A stretch of 58,218 nt of DNA from Bradyrhizobium sp. (GTDB taxonomy: Bacteria; Pseudomonadota; Alphaproteobacteria; Rhizobiales; Xanthobacteraceae), in contig NZ_JACRAW010000156.1 of the NCBI RefSeq assembly GCF_016213215.1, positions 1 to 58,218 on the forward strand, given 5' to 3'. Of this stretch, positions 1 to 8,883 are shown piece by piece; position 1 is the stretch's first letter; every line of letters starts with the position of its first letter. Position numbers and translations under genes: made by a program. A model generated the notes under the pieces. It searched no databases. It saw nothing but the letters and a program-made list of their open reading frames with translations, and was not told the DNA's origin.

Positions 1-18
1 AGGTTGCGACGTTCCAAC

Positions 19-236
19 CCTCATGGTGAGGAGCGCCGAAGGCGCGTCTCGAACCATGAGGCCCGGACCCGGGCCTTCATCCTTCGAGACGCTTGCTTCG
101 CAAGCTCCTCAGGATGAGGAGATACGGCTCGCGCCTCAAGGAGCGGCGCTTGCGCCGCGTCTCGAAGGATGAGGCCGATCTGCAGCAGCAGGGCCTCATG
201 GTTCGAGACGGCGCTGCGCGCCTCCTCACCATGAGG
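19..236. repeat. Cluster of rhizobial-type imperfect palindromes
   Basis: At least three related inverted repeats lie in tandem. CCTCATGGT at 19-27 pairs with ACCATGAGG at 53-61. A variant with CATCCTTCGAGACG facing CTCAGGATGAGG spans about 78-122. CCTCATGGT at 194-202 pairs with ACCATGAGG at 228-236. Several carry the internal phrase TCGAGACG. From memory, repeats with this wording are scattered between genes in Bradyrhizobium genomes. Any open frames across them are fortuitous. Confidence 0.75.
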
Positions 237-249
237 GTAACAGCAGACG

Positions 250-920
250 CGATTGCACCTTCCCGCGGCGCATTGCGCCCGAGGTTTGCTGTCCTCTTCA
301 CCCTCTTGAGAAACAGAGGGCGCAGGGAAGACCCGGTGCCCGCTGCACCCGCGGTCTCGTGTGCAAGTTGCGCAAAGAAGCCGCACACGAGCATACAGGT
401 ACAGCCGACGACACCCGGCCTTCCCTGCGCAGTGGCTTTACGGCTTATGCCGTGCTCTCCCCGGCGACGAATTCCTGTTTGTCACCGTCGCTCCGCGAAT
501 TGACGACGAAGGCTGAACCCGGTCGGGCAGCTTCGCCCCCGCGGAGCTTGACTGCAGCAACGGCAGCCAGGACCACACGGTTTTGCCGTACGCAGCCGCC
601 TCCGCTGAAGCTTCGGAGCCACAAGGCCCCGTCAAGCTCCAGCAAAGACGTCACCAGCGCCGTTCGTCCTGCGCGCCGTTTGTCGCTCACGGGTTTCGGC
701 TCAATCCTCCGCCCGCCCTGCAATCAGCTGTTCGCGCCGACGCTGCTGCGTCCACCGCATCCCAGCCCACGTTTCGTGACGACGCGTACGCCCCTCGTGT
801 CGGGCGGGACGGGCGATCTATACGCCAAATCAGAATTCTGGAAAAGCGAAATATTTTCGCCGACAGGGCTTGACAGGTTTTGAAGTGATTTGCCCGTCGA
901 GCCGGCCTGTCCCTATGGGA
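250..920. repeat. Long interspersed non-coding repeat, Bradyrhizobium/Nitrobacter type
   Basis: This stretch has no convincing gene. It opens with segments such as CTCGTGTGC (356-364) facing GCACACGAG (383-391), passes through the phrase GGCTTTACGGCTTATGCCG (430-448) and ends near 870-897 with CTTGACAGGTTTTGAAGTG. From memory, the same ordered set of phrases recurs as an intergenic repeat of several hundred bases in Bradyrhizobium and relatives. The overlapping frames on both strands have low-complexity Arg/Ser/Pro-rich translations with no domain. The exact ends of the element are uncertain. Confidence 0.6.
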
Positions 921-955
921 GACGTGCAACAGCCAACCGCTTTTGGCGCCAAAGC

Positions 956-1999
956 TCAGAGAAACATGTCCGCGAGGTCGAGCGTCGAGCTGCAGCCGAC
1001 CTGTTCGAAATTCTTCTCCAGCCATGTCATCGCCGTCTGGCGCCCCGCGTCGCGCAGTTTGCACAACAGGCTCCACTCCGGGTGGAACTGGGTCGCTGTA
1101 CCGAGCTGCGCCATGAGATGGTCGTCGCCTATCCAATGCATGTATATGCGGCTGTGCTTGCCGGCATCCAGTTCGCCGCCGTCGATCAGCCTTGTTGCAA
1201 ACGCGACGGCGCGCATTTCCCTCATCAAGGACGAATTGAAACTGATCTCGTTGATCCGGTGCAGCACGTCCGCCGCACTCGCCGGCAGCGCCTCCCGCCT
1301 GATCGCGGTGACCTGCACGACGATGATGTCCCTGGCGCCCTTGCGATAGATCAGCGGAAAGAGCGCGGGATTTCCCAGATACCCGCCGTCCCAATAATGC
1401 TCCCCGTCGACTTCAACCGCCTGGAAATAGGGCGGCAGGCAAGCAGAGGCGAGCACGGACTCGACCTTGATCGACGGCGTCTGGAAGACCTTGATCTTGC
1501 CGGTGCGGACATTGGTGGCGTTGAGGAACAGTTGCGGCGCCTGCCCTGGTGCGTTGAGCCGCTCGAAATCGACCACCTTGAGCAGCAACGGCCTGAGCGG
1601 ATTGTAATTGAACGGATTGAGCAGATTGGGCGGCAGGGTGTGGGTGAAGGCGTGAATGGCGGCGTGGAACGGATGATATTCCGGCGACAGTTTCAGCGCC
1701 TGGATCCATTGATTGAACGGCGAATAGAAGTCGTAGATCAGATCCGCGCGCGACACCTCGCGCCAGAAGTCGTGGAGGCTGTTGCGGGCGGCTTCCCGCC
1801 CGCCAATGGCCATGCCGGAGGCAAGAACCACGGCGTTCATGGCGCCGGCGCTTGTGGCGCTGATCGCCTCGATTTCGAGCCTGCCATCCTCCAGCAGGCA
1901 GTCGAGAACGCCCCAGACAAAGGCGCCATGCGCGCCGCCGCCCTGCAGGGCGAGATTGACGTTCTTGACCGGACCGGACGTCACCTGCGTATCGACCAT
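956..1999 (-). CDS. Patatin-like phospholipase family protein
   Basis: A 347-residue protein expected to hydrolyse acyl esters of lipids with a Ser-Asp dyad. The glycine-rich oxyanion motif GGGAHG is at residues 20-25. The nucleophile elbow reads ATSAG with Ser50; the usual first Gly of GxSxG is Ala here. The second catalytic element, DGG with Asp204, is present. There is no signal peptide, so it is probably cytoplasmic or membrane-peripheral, like bacterial RssA-type patatins. The ATG at 1999 sits close before the oxyanion loop. Substrate cannot be inferred. The next gene on the same strand starts at 2670, so the two may be co-transcribed. Confidence 0.9.
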   Translation of the reverse strand: MVDTQVTSGPVKNVNLALQGGGAHGAFVWGVLDCLLEDGRLEIEAISATSAGAMNAVVLASGMAIGGREAARNSLHDFWREVSRADLIYDFYSPFNQWIQALKLSPEYHPFHAAIHAFTHTLPPNLLNPFNYNPLRPLLLKVVDFERLNAPGQAPQLFLNATNVRTGKIKVFQTPSIKVESVLASACLPPYFQAVEVDGEHYWDGGYLGNPALFPLIYRKGARDIIVVQVTAIRREALPASAADVLHRINEISFNSSLMREMRAVAFATRLIDGGELDAGKHSRIYMHWIGDDHLMAQLGTATQFHPEWSLLCKLRDAGRQTAMTWLEKNFEQVGCSSTLDLADMFL

Positions 2000-2070
2000 T
2001 GATGTGGCGTTTGCGTTCTCGAGGTGCGGTGCGCCCGCGGGACTTGGGTAAACAACAGTGAGACGTCAGT

Positions 2071-2670
2071 TCATCGCGAGCCGCTACATGGCGTATGCGC
2101 GGCGAGAATGTCTCTCAGGACCTGTTTGTGAACGGCGGGATAGGTCGTGATCGATATGTGGCCCACGTCGGCGTTGCTCTTGAGGTCGACGTTCTTGATC
2201 TGCCCGCGAAAGCGTTCGCCCTGGTCGACCGGTCGCCCGGCGCCGTTCGAGAGATAGAAGTTCTGCAAGTGACGGACATTGGCCGGAACGGCGCTCTTGA
2301 TCACCGGATCGAAGGTGACGATCAAGGCGACCCGCACTCGCTCCTGCTGCAGCTTTTCGGCAATGGCGATCGCGGCGCTCGCCCCGAAGGAATGCCCGAC
2401 CAGGACGATCGAGCTCACTCGCCCGCTCTTGCAGTCATCGAGCGCCTCCTGCGCCACGGCCGGATATAAGGCGTGATTGGTGATGGTGTTGGGGACATTC
2501 TGCCGGCGCAGTTCTTCGGCAAGCTGATCGATCCCCGGCGACAGGACGTTGGTGAACCCGCGCAGCAGATAGACCTTCTGGCGCGGCGAAATCCGCTCCA
2601 GGGGAGCGGCGAAGCTTGACGAAGCGACGAGCAGGCAAGCCAGGACAGCAAACAGACGCAGGACGATCAT
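2071..2670 (-). CDS. Small secreted alpha/beta hydrolase
   Basis: A 199-residue protein starting at the ATG at 2670. The open frame extends further upstream, but into a palindromic repeat. This start gives a clean signal peptide (hydrophobic residues 2-20, cleavage likely after SSSFAA). The nucleophile motif GHSFG places Ser94 in the elbow, FD at 120-121 could supply the acid and a GHIS motif near residue 168 the His. It resembles compact lipase/thioesterase-like hydrolases exported to the periplasm. Substrate unknown. Confidence 0.75.
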   Translation of the reverse strand: MIVLRLFAVLACLLVASSSFAAPLERISPRQKVYLLRGFTNVLSPGIDQLAEELRRQNVPNTITNHALYPAVAQEALDDCKSGRVSSIVLVGHSFGASAAIAIAEKLQQERVRVALIVTFDPVIKSAVPANVRHLQNFYLSNGAGRPVDQGERFRGQIKNVDLKSNADVGHISITTYPAVHKQVLRDILAAHTPCSGSR

Positions 2671-2747
2671 CGCTTTCCCCAAAACGATCACGGATATTAC
2701 CCCAAAGCGTGATGAGATTACGTTGGATTGTGCCGAGTCAAAAGTCC

Positions 2748-2866
2748 ACCTCTCCCATTGGGAGAGGTCGGCGCGGAACGCCGGGTGAGGGGCGCGGTCT
2801 CTCGTGGGACCTGCCCCCCTCACCCGATTTGCCTCGCAAATCGACCTCTCCCCGATGGGGAGAGGT
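2748..2866. repeat. Compound palindromic intergenic repeat
   Basis: Three perfect stems are nested or side by side. ACCTCTCCC (2748-2756) pairs with GGGAGAGGT (2760-2768). CGGGTGAGGGG (2782-2792) pairs with CCCCTCACCCG (2816-2826). ACCTCTCCCC (2844-2853) pairs with GGGGAGAGGT (2857-2866). This is the common rhizobial mosaic of short palindromes. A single related stem occurs again at 50281-50305. The remainder of 2671-3003 shows no gene. Confidence 0.85.
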
Positions 2867-3003
2867 ATCCGGACTCGCGACAATACCGATTGGACCAACA
2901 ATCACCACGCTTCAGCCGCAGAGCCTAACCCGCGCTCTCGATTGAGCAAAAGCTCAGCCGAGATATCCCCGTGACCGTGAGAGGCCGCTTCGCGCGCGAG
3001 CGC

Positions 3004-4602
3004 TTATGGATCGATCAGGACGCCCGGGTTGAGCATGCCTTGTGGATCCAGTTCGCGCTTGGCTGCCCGCAGCGCGGCGGCGAAGAGCTCCGGCCGCTGT
3101 CGGTCGTACCAGGGCCTGTGATCGCGACCGACCGCATGATGATGGGTGATGGTGCCGCCCGCCGCGATCAGCGCGTCGCTTGCCGCATTCTTGATGGCCT
3201 GCCACTGCTCGAGAAGCGCGCCGTGTCGGCCGAGGGCGTGGAATGTGAAATAGGGCGCGGGGCCGTCGGGGTAGACGTGGGTGAAGCGGCAGGTGACCTC
3301 GCCCGCAACGCCGGTCGCTTCGACGATCGCACGCTCGGTCGCCGCCTTGACCTTGTCGTGAAACTCCTCGAACCGGTCCCAGGTGATCGCGGTCTCGAAC
3401 GTATCGTTGATGAGCCCCGCCGGCGTCAGAAACTCGCGCGCATAGGGCATGCGAATGAACGCATTGCGCCAGATGCCCGCCGCGCCCTGCAGATGCGCCT
3501 CGCCGGCGTTGGCGGACTCCGGCGTTCCGCCATGGTCGGCGCAGCATTCCAGCGCGCGCGCCATCCAGGCCTCGACCGGATGATCGCCGGACTCGAACGC
3601 CAGCACCATGATGGCAACGCCGCCTTCGGCCGCGCCGGTATTGAACGCCTCCTGCGGGTCGAGGACGCGGCAGTTCGACGGATAGAGGCCGGCTTGCGCG
3701 ACGGCACGCACGGCGCGTGCGGCGGCGAAAAGCGAGGGGAAGCGAACCGACGCGCCGGCCCGGTATGTCGGACGTGACTGCAATCGCATCCAGGCCCGCG
3801 AGATCACGCCCAGAATTCCTTCCGAACCGATGAACATGCGGTCGGGACTGGGGCCGGCACCCGAGCCGGGCAACCGGCGCGTTTCCAGGACGCCAGCCGG
3901 CGTCACCACGCGCAGGTTTTCGACGAAATCGTCGATGTGGGTGTAAAGCGTGGCGAAATGGCCGCCCGATCGCGTCGCGATCCAGCCGCCGAGGGTCGAA
4001 TACTCGAAACTCTGCGGGAAATGCCGCAAGGTGAAGCCGTGCGGCTTGAGCTGGCTTTCCAGGGACGGACCGTAGATGCCGGCCTCGATCAAGGCGGCGC
4101 GCGAGGTCGGATCGACCTCGACAACCCTGGAGAGGTTGCGCAGGTCGAGGGTGACGGCGGCCTTGTGCCTGATGCCGTCAATGCGCGGCTCGACGCCGCC
4201 GCAGACGCTCGAACCCCCGCCGAACGGCGTCAGCGAAGCGCCAACAGCGCCGGCCCAATCCATGACGGCTGAAATCTCCGCCTCGCTGCGCGGATAGGCC
4301 ACGACGTCGGGCGCACAATCATAATCGCCGAGCATGGCCCTGACGTAGTCGGGATAGGACTTGCCGTAGGTGTGCGCAGCGCGGTCGTAGCGCTCTGTCG
4401 TGCAGAAGGCGGCGAGCGAGGCGGGCGGCGTCACGCGCGGCTGCCGCAGGGCGACATCTTCAAGAGGCGGGACAGGGATCGTGTCGAATTCGTCAGCTGC
4501 AAATTTCGCGCGGTAACGACCGAGGACGAACGTCCGTTCCTCTGCGCTCATCCCCTCGCCTTCGCGCCCCCAGCCGTAATGCTTCAGCCTTGCGTCGGTC
4601 AT
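3004..4602 (-). CDS. FAD-binding oxidase, alkyldihydroxyacetonephosphate synthase-like
   Basis: A 532-residue VAO/GlcD-type flavoprotein. The FAD pyrophosphate loop reads GGGSSVCGG at about residues 128-136. Later comes GSEGILGVISRAW, typical of the FAD_binding_4 domain. The C-terminus carries a three-His run (THHHAVGRDH) and ends in LDPQGMLNPGVL. The His run and the N-terminal YGWG phrase match alkyl-DHAP synthase (AGPS)-like members better than D-lactate or glycolate oxidases. AGPS makes ether lipids in eukaryotes; bacterial homologues often have unproven substrates. It lies 161 bp downstream of an acyl-CoA synthetase on the same strand, consistent with a lipid role. Confidence 0.85.
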   Translation of the reverse strand: MTDARLKHYGWGREGEGMSAEERTFVLGRYRAKFAADEFDTIPVPPLEDVALRQPRVTPPASLAAFCTTERYDRAAHTYGKSYPDYVRAMLGDYDCAPDVVAYPRSEAEISAVMDWAGAVGASLTPFGGGSSVCGGVEPRIDGIRHKAAVTLDLRNLSRVVEVDPTSRAALIEAGIYGPSLESQLKPHGFTLRHFPQSFEYSTLGGWIATRSGGHFATLYTHIDDFVENLRVVTPAGVLETRRLPGSGAGPSPDRMFIGSEGILGVISRAWMRLQSRPTYRAGASVRFPSLFAAARAVRAVAQAGLYPSNCRVLDPQEAFNTGAAEGGVAIMVLAFESGDHPVEAWMARALECCADHGGTPESANAGEAHLQGAAGIWRNAFIRMPYAREFLTPAGLINDTFETAITWDRFEEFHDKVKAATERAIVEATGVAGEVTCRFTHVYPDGPAPYFTFHALGRHGALLEQWQAIKNAASDALIAAGGTITHHHAVGRDHRPWYDRQRPELFAAALRAAKRELDPQGMLNPGVLIDP

Positions 4603-4763
4603 GAGCGTTCCCCTTGTTCTTGGTTAGAGCTTTTCTCAGAAGATATTCCGAACGAGCCTTTCAGAAATTGTTGCGCCCGATCTGCCCGGGCGCATCGCGA
4701 TTGTGCTGCTGGTTGCTTATCCTCTGACGGGATCACCTGGTTTCCTGCAGAGAGCGGGCGTCA

Positions 4764-6671
4764 TCACACATAGACGATCTCGTGGCGCATCACGTACGGC
4801 GCGAGCAACGCCTGCACCTCACCCGCGATCGCCTCGCGCTGGTGCTCCGGCACGTGAGCGAGCGTGACGGTGGCAATGCTGCCGTGGCTGCCATGGGCCC
4901 CGACCCTGACCTTGCAGTCGATGCCTTTTTCCACGATTGGGGCGAGAACGTTGGTGAAGACGCGCGTCGCCGCATCCCAGCGCAGCTGGGGCTTGAAGAC
5001 CTTGCCGACGCCGGTGAGCGGCATCGGATCGACCGGGATGATCTGCACCGGAACGGCCGCGCGCTCCGGCGTGCGTTCGCGGACGAAGGACTCCAATTCG
5101 CCCGGGGCGACGTGCGCACCCGGCTTCAATTGCACGTAGCCTACCGGCAACTCGCCGGCATAGGCGTCGGGCTGGCCGACCACGGCGGCAAAGCCGACGG
5201 CGGGATGCTGGAACATGATCTCCTCGACGGGCGCGGGATCGATGTTGTGGCCGCCGCGGATCACGAGGTCCTTGGCGCGGCCGGTGATCCAGAGGAAGCC
5301 GTCCTTGTCGAGCCGGCCGAGATCCCCCGAGTTGACCCAATGCCCGTCGACGAACGCGCCCTTGTTGTGCATCTCGTTGAGATAGCCACGGAACACACCG
5401 GGCCCGGCCATGATCACGACGCCGATCTCGTCGACGTCGCAGTCACGCTCGACACGACCGTTGGAGTCGAGCTTGACGATGCGAACGCGGGCATAGGGCA
5501 CGGGCAGACCGACCGAGCCGAGACGGATGGGACGATCCGGAAACGCCATGGTGTGGACGCTCGAGGTCTCGGTCATGCCGTAGACTTCGAGAACCGGCAG
5601 CTTGTACTTTTCCTGGATCGCCTTGCCCACGGCCACGGGAATCGCCGATCCGCCGCCAGCGGCAAATTTCAGGCTCGACAGATCCGCGTTGCCGGGCGGC
5701 ACCGCAAGCGCTGCGGCCAGAACGGTCGGCACGCTCGTCAGCCCCTCGGGCTTGAAGCGTTCGACCAGGCCCCAGATGTTCTTGACCGAAGCGGGGTTGC
5801 GCCAGCCGGCCGGCGACAGCACGATCAGGCAGCTGCCGGCCGACAGCGCCGCCAGAGCCTGGGTCAGCGAGCCGCCGACGTGGAATAACGGCATGCCGAA
5901 CAGCAGATTGCCTCCGGCTTTGGATTTGAGCAGCAGGTTGACGGCCCAGGCCTGGTAGACCTGGTTTTCGTGGGTGTGGCAGACCAGCTTCGGGGTGCCG
6001 GTGGTGCCTCCGGTGTGAAAGTACGCCGCAACGTCCTGCGCGGCAATTTTCCGGCCGCTGACCAGCCTGTCGGACGGCTGGTCCTTGATGAGGTCGCTGA
6101 ACGAATGGATTCCGTTTCCGGGATCGCCGCGGCCGTGGACCTGCACGATGGCTTTCAGGTTCTTCAGCCTGGGACGTATCTGCTCGATCTTCTGCCAGAT
6201 GTCCGTGCCCGGCAGGGGCCCGAGGACGACAAGAATGCTGGTGTTGGCGGCTTCGAGAATTTCCGCGATCTGATGCGGCTCCAGAAGCGGGTTGACCGGA
6301 TTGGCGATGCAGGCGGCTTCCGCTCCGAACAGCGTGATGAAGGCCTCCGGCAGAAGCGGCAGGAGGAAACTCACAACGTCGTTGCTGCCCGCGCCCAGGG
6401 CATGAAACATGTTGGCGGCCTGGGTGACGCGCGCAACGAAGTCACGGTAGGAGACGACGACGGGCGTATCCGCCGGGTCGGCATTGGGAAGGAACTGGAT
6501 GGCGCGAGCATCGGGATTGTTGGCCGCGCCGAGCCTGATGGCATCATACGTGCTCTGGGCGGCGATGCGGTCCCTGTAGGGGACCTGTTCGAGGGCCCGA
6601 ACCTCAGTGTCCGTGGCCAGACTCGGATATTCGCTGCCGATGATACGATCGAGCAGATGGATGCCCGTCAT
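4764..6671 (-). CDS. Acyl-CoA synthetase (AMP-forming)
   Basis: A 635-residue member of the ANL adenylating superfamily, expected to activate a carboxylic acid to its acyl-CoA. The P-loop-like motif TGGTTGTPK, the YGMTETSS motif and the GRAKDLVIRGG hinge with downstream acceptor region are all present in order. The protein is longer than a typical 520-560 residue FadD because of an extended C-terminal tail (about residues 590-635). Fatty or aromatic substrate cannot be told from sequence. The start ATG at 6671 is well before the first conserved block. It is followed by the AGPS-like oxidase. Confidence 0.9.
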   Translation of the reverse strand: MTGIHLLDRIIGSEYPSLATDTEVRALEQVPYRDRIAAQSTYDAIRLGAANNPDARAIQFLPNADPADTPVVVSYRDFVARVTQAANMFHALGAGSNDVVSFLLPLLPEAFITLFGAEAACIANPVNPLLEPHQIAEILEAANTSILVVLGPLPGTDIWQKIEQIRPRLKNLKAIVQVHGRGDPGNGIHSFSDLIKDQPSDRLVSGRKIAAQDVAAYFHTGGTTGTPKLVCHTHENQVYQAWAVNLLLKSKAGGNLLFGMPLFHVGGSLTQALAALSAGSCLIVLSPAGWRNPASVKNIWGLVERFKPEGLTSVPTVLAAALAVPPGNADLSSLKFAAGGGSAIPVAVGKAIQEKYKLPVLEVYGMTETSSVHTMAFPDRPIRLGSVGLPVPYARVRIVKLDSNGRVERDCDVDEIGVVIMAGPGVFRGYLNEMHNKGAFVDGHWVNSGDLGRLDKDGFLWITGRAKDLVIRGGHNIDPAPVEEIMFQHPAVGFAAVVGQPDAYAGELPVGYVQLKPGAHVAPGELESFVRERTPERAAVPVQIIPVDPMPLTGVGKVFKPQLRWDAATRVFTNVLAPIVEKGIDCKVRVGAHGSHGSIATVTLAHVPEHQREAIAGEVQALLAPYVMRHEIVYV

Positions 6672-6880
6672 TCCCTGTTTCCTCCTTGTATGCTCCGCGC
6701 CCGGCGGGGTTTTTTGTTTCTCGAAAGCCGAGGCCGCGATCCCGCAACCTGCCTCTTTTCTGGCGCAGGGTGAAGGGGCGCTGACGGACAGAATTGTCGA
6801 TTATTCTCTTTGCGTCCATACCGAACCGATTGCAGCAGGATGAGGCGGGGCGGGCGCGCGCGAGCTGACGGCGACGACGC

Positions 6881-8674
6881 TCAGATCCCCGCCACCGAGG
6901 TCCAGAGTTCGGATAGTTTGCGCTTGAAGGCCTGCATCCGCGTCAGCGGCTCGGGCTCCTCCGCTTCCTCGGGCAGGCGGAGCCCGACCAGGTTGACGCG
7001 GCCGCCGGAGATGCTGCGGGCAACCAGCACGATGCTGTCGAGCGCGAGTTCGGCCCCTTCGTTCGGCGCGCGATCGAGATGGATGTCGAAAAAATCGGCA
7101 AGCGTCAGTTGCGACTCGTCCTCATTGACCTTGACCCCGTAGATCTCGGCCAGTTCGGACAGTGTGTGCTCGCCGGAAACCATGAAGTCGCCCAGCAGAT
7201 GCGGATCGGGCGCGGTGCTCGGCTGCATGTCGAGGAAAAAGCGGTCCAGCGCCTCGGCCTTTTCCGGCGGGGCCAGGAGATAGATGTAGTCGCCGGGCGC
7301 GATCGGATCGGCTTCCGGCGGCGAGAGAATGCGCTCGTCACGGATGACCAGCGTCGGCTTCGACCAGGACGGGATCAGGCCGCGGCGGAAATAGAGGCTC
7401 TTCGGACGGACCGCATAGCCGACGAGCTGCTTTTCGAGCTGGCCGGGCAGGTCGAGCTCGACCCGGCGCGGGCCGCGCTCGGCGCGCGGCAAGGCCACGT
7501 GCAGCCGGCGCGCCGCCGCGGACAGCGTCCAGCCCTGCAACAAAAGCGAAATGATCACCACGACAAAGGCGACGTCGAAATACAGATAGGCCTTCGACAG
7601 CCCTACCAGCATGGGAATGGAAGCAAGGAAGATCGCCACCGCGCCGCGCAGGCCGGTCCAGGCGATGAACACCTTCTCCCGCCAGTTGAAGCGAAACGGC
7701 GCAAGGCACAGGAACACCGCCACCGGCCGCGCGACCAGCATCAGGACCAGCGCCACCGCGATCGCCGGCATGATGCTGCTGCCCAGGCGATGCGGCGAGA
7801 CCAGAAGGCCGAGCAGCACGAACATCACGATCTGCGCCAGCCAGGTCGCGGCGTCCAGGAAGGTCACCACCGAATTATGCGCGCGCGTCGGCCGGTTGCC
7901 GATGATGATGCCGGCGAGATAGACGGCGAGAAAGCCGGAACCGTGCGCGATCTGGGAGCCGCCGAAGATGACGAGCGCAGCCGTCGTCACGAACGGCGCG
8001 TGCAGGCCCTGGGGCAGCGCGACGTAGTTGAGCGCCAGCACCACCAGCCTGCCGCCGAGCACGCCGATGACGGCGCCGAGCACGGCTTCCCGGACGAATT
8101 CCATGACCACATGCCCGGGGGAGCTCTGGCCCAGCGAGATGAACTCGACCAGCATCAGGGTGAGGAAGATCGCGAACGGGTCGTTGGTGCCGGATTCGGC
8201 CTCCAGCGTCGCGCCGACGCGCGGACGCAGGCGCAGGCCCTGCGTATTTACCAGCAGGAATACCGCCGCGGCATCGGTGGATGCCACGACCGCGCCGACC
8301 AGCAGCGCCTCGGTCCAGTTGAGGTCGAGGACGTATTTGGCAAAGGGCGCGGTGATGACCGCGGTCAGCAGCACGCCGGCGGTGGCGAGCACCACCGACG
8401 GCGCGAGCACGGTACGGATGCTCTGGAAGCGCGTGCGCAATCCGCCGTCGAACAGGATCAGCGCCAGCGCCACCGAGCCGACCAGATAGGTCGTCCTTAC
8501 GTCGTCGAATTGCAGCTGGCCAGGACCTGAGTCGCCGGCGAGCATGCCGATGATCAGGAAGACGAGCAGCAGCGGCGCGCCGAAGCGCAGCGCCAGCAGG
8601 CTCGACAGGATGCCAGCCATCACCAGAACGGCGCCGAGCAATATGGCTATGCTGACTGAATCGAGGGAAGCCAT
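6881..8674 (-). CDS. nhaP2: Potassium/proton antiporter of the CPA1 family (CvrA/NhaP2 type)
   Basis: A 597-residue inner-membrane protein. Residues 1 to about 390 hold a run of some thirteen hydrophobic segments, including the STDAAAVF motif with the exchanger Asp residues. Then come a TrkA-C/RCK_C-like domain (about 405-485, VELDLPGQLEKQLVGYAVR onward) and a CorC/HlyC-associated domain (about 500-580). This three-part architecture is typical of NhaP2/CvrA, which expels K+ in exchange for protons. The cytosolic domains probably sense ligand. It is divergent from the MscS channel at 8884, so two osmotic and ionic homeostasis genes share a 209-bp intergenic region. Confidence 0.9.
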   Translation of the reverse strand: MASLDSVSIAILLGAVLVMAGILSSLLALRFGAPLLLVFLIIGMLAGDSGPGQLQFDDVRTTYLVGSVALALILFDGGLRTRFQSIRTVLAPSVVLATAGVLLTAVITAPFAKYVLDLNWTEALLVGAVVASTDAAAVFLLVNTQGLRLRPRVGATLEAESGTNDPFAIFLTLMLVEFISLGQSSPGHVVMEFVREAVLGAVIGVLGGRLVVLALNYVALPQGLHAPFVTTAALVIFGGSQIAHGSGFLAVYLAGIIIGNRPTRAHNSVVTFLDAATWLAQIVMFVLLGLLVSPHRLGSSIMPAIAVALVLMLVARPVAVFLCLAPFRFNWREKVFIAWTGLRGAVAIFLASIPMLVGLSKAYLYFDVAFVVVIISLLLQGWTLSAAARRLHVALPRAERGPRRVELDLPGQLEKQLVGYAVRPKSLYFRRGLIPSWSKPTLVIRDERILSPPEADPIAPGDYIYLLAPPEKAEALDRFFLDMQPSTAPDPHLLGDFMVSGEHTLSELAEIYGVKVNEDESQLTLADFFDIHLDRAPNEGAELALDSIVLVARSISGGRVNLVGLRLPEEAEEPEPLTRMQAFKRKLSELWTSVAGI

Positions 8675-8883
8675 CCGTTTTCAGGGACAAGTGTTTGCAA
8701 TGGCATCCTTATCGTCGCCACAGTTGGACGCCAACCCATTTCTTCCTTTTGCGGCGATGTGCCCCGTTTTGCCGCCTGAACCTGCCTCGGCAGTGGATCT
8801 AGCGATGGTCCGCCCGCCCGGTTTGTGGGATTCTGCCGCACGTTCGAATCAATTTGGCCTTTCCGGGCTTTTGAGATTTCCCG

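Noticed and set aside
19..236. CRISPR-like array
   Set aside because: Units are imperfect palindromes of different kinds and spacing, with no constant repeat and spacer lengths and no cas gene nearby.
359..883. Open frames within the 5' repeat region
   Set aside because: They cross known-type interspersed repeat sequence on both strands, with low-complexity translations and no ribosome site.
890..2002. Plus-strand 370-codon open frame opposite the patatin gene
   Set aside because: It is the antisense shadow of a clearly coding frame in high-GC DNA; its translation has no domain.
7079..8530. Plus-strand 483-codon frame opposite the antiporter
   Set aside because: Translation is Arg/His/Gln-rich without hydrophobic or domain structure, while the minus strand encodes a complete CPA1 antiporter.
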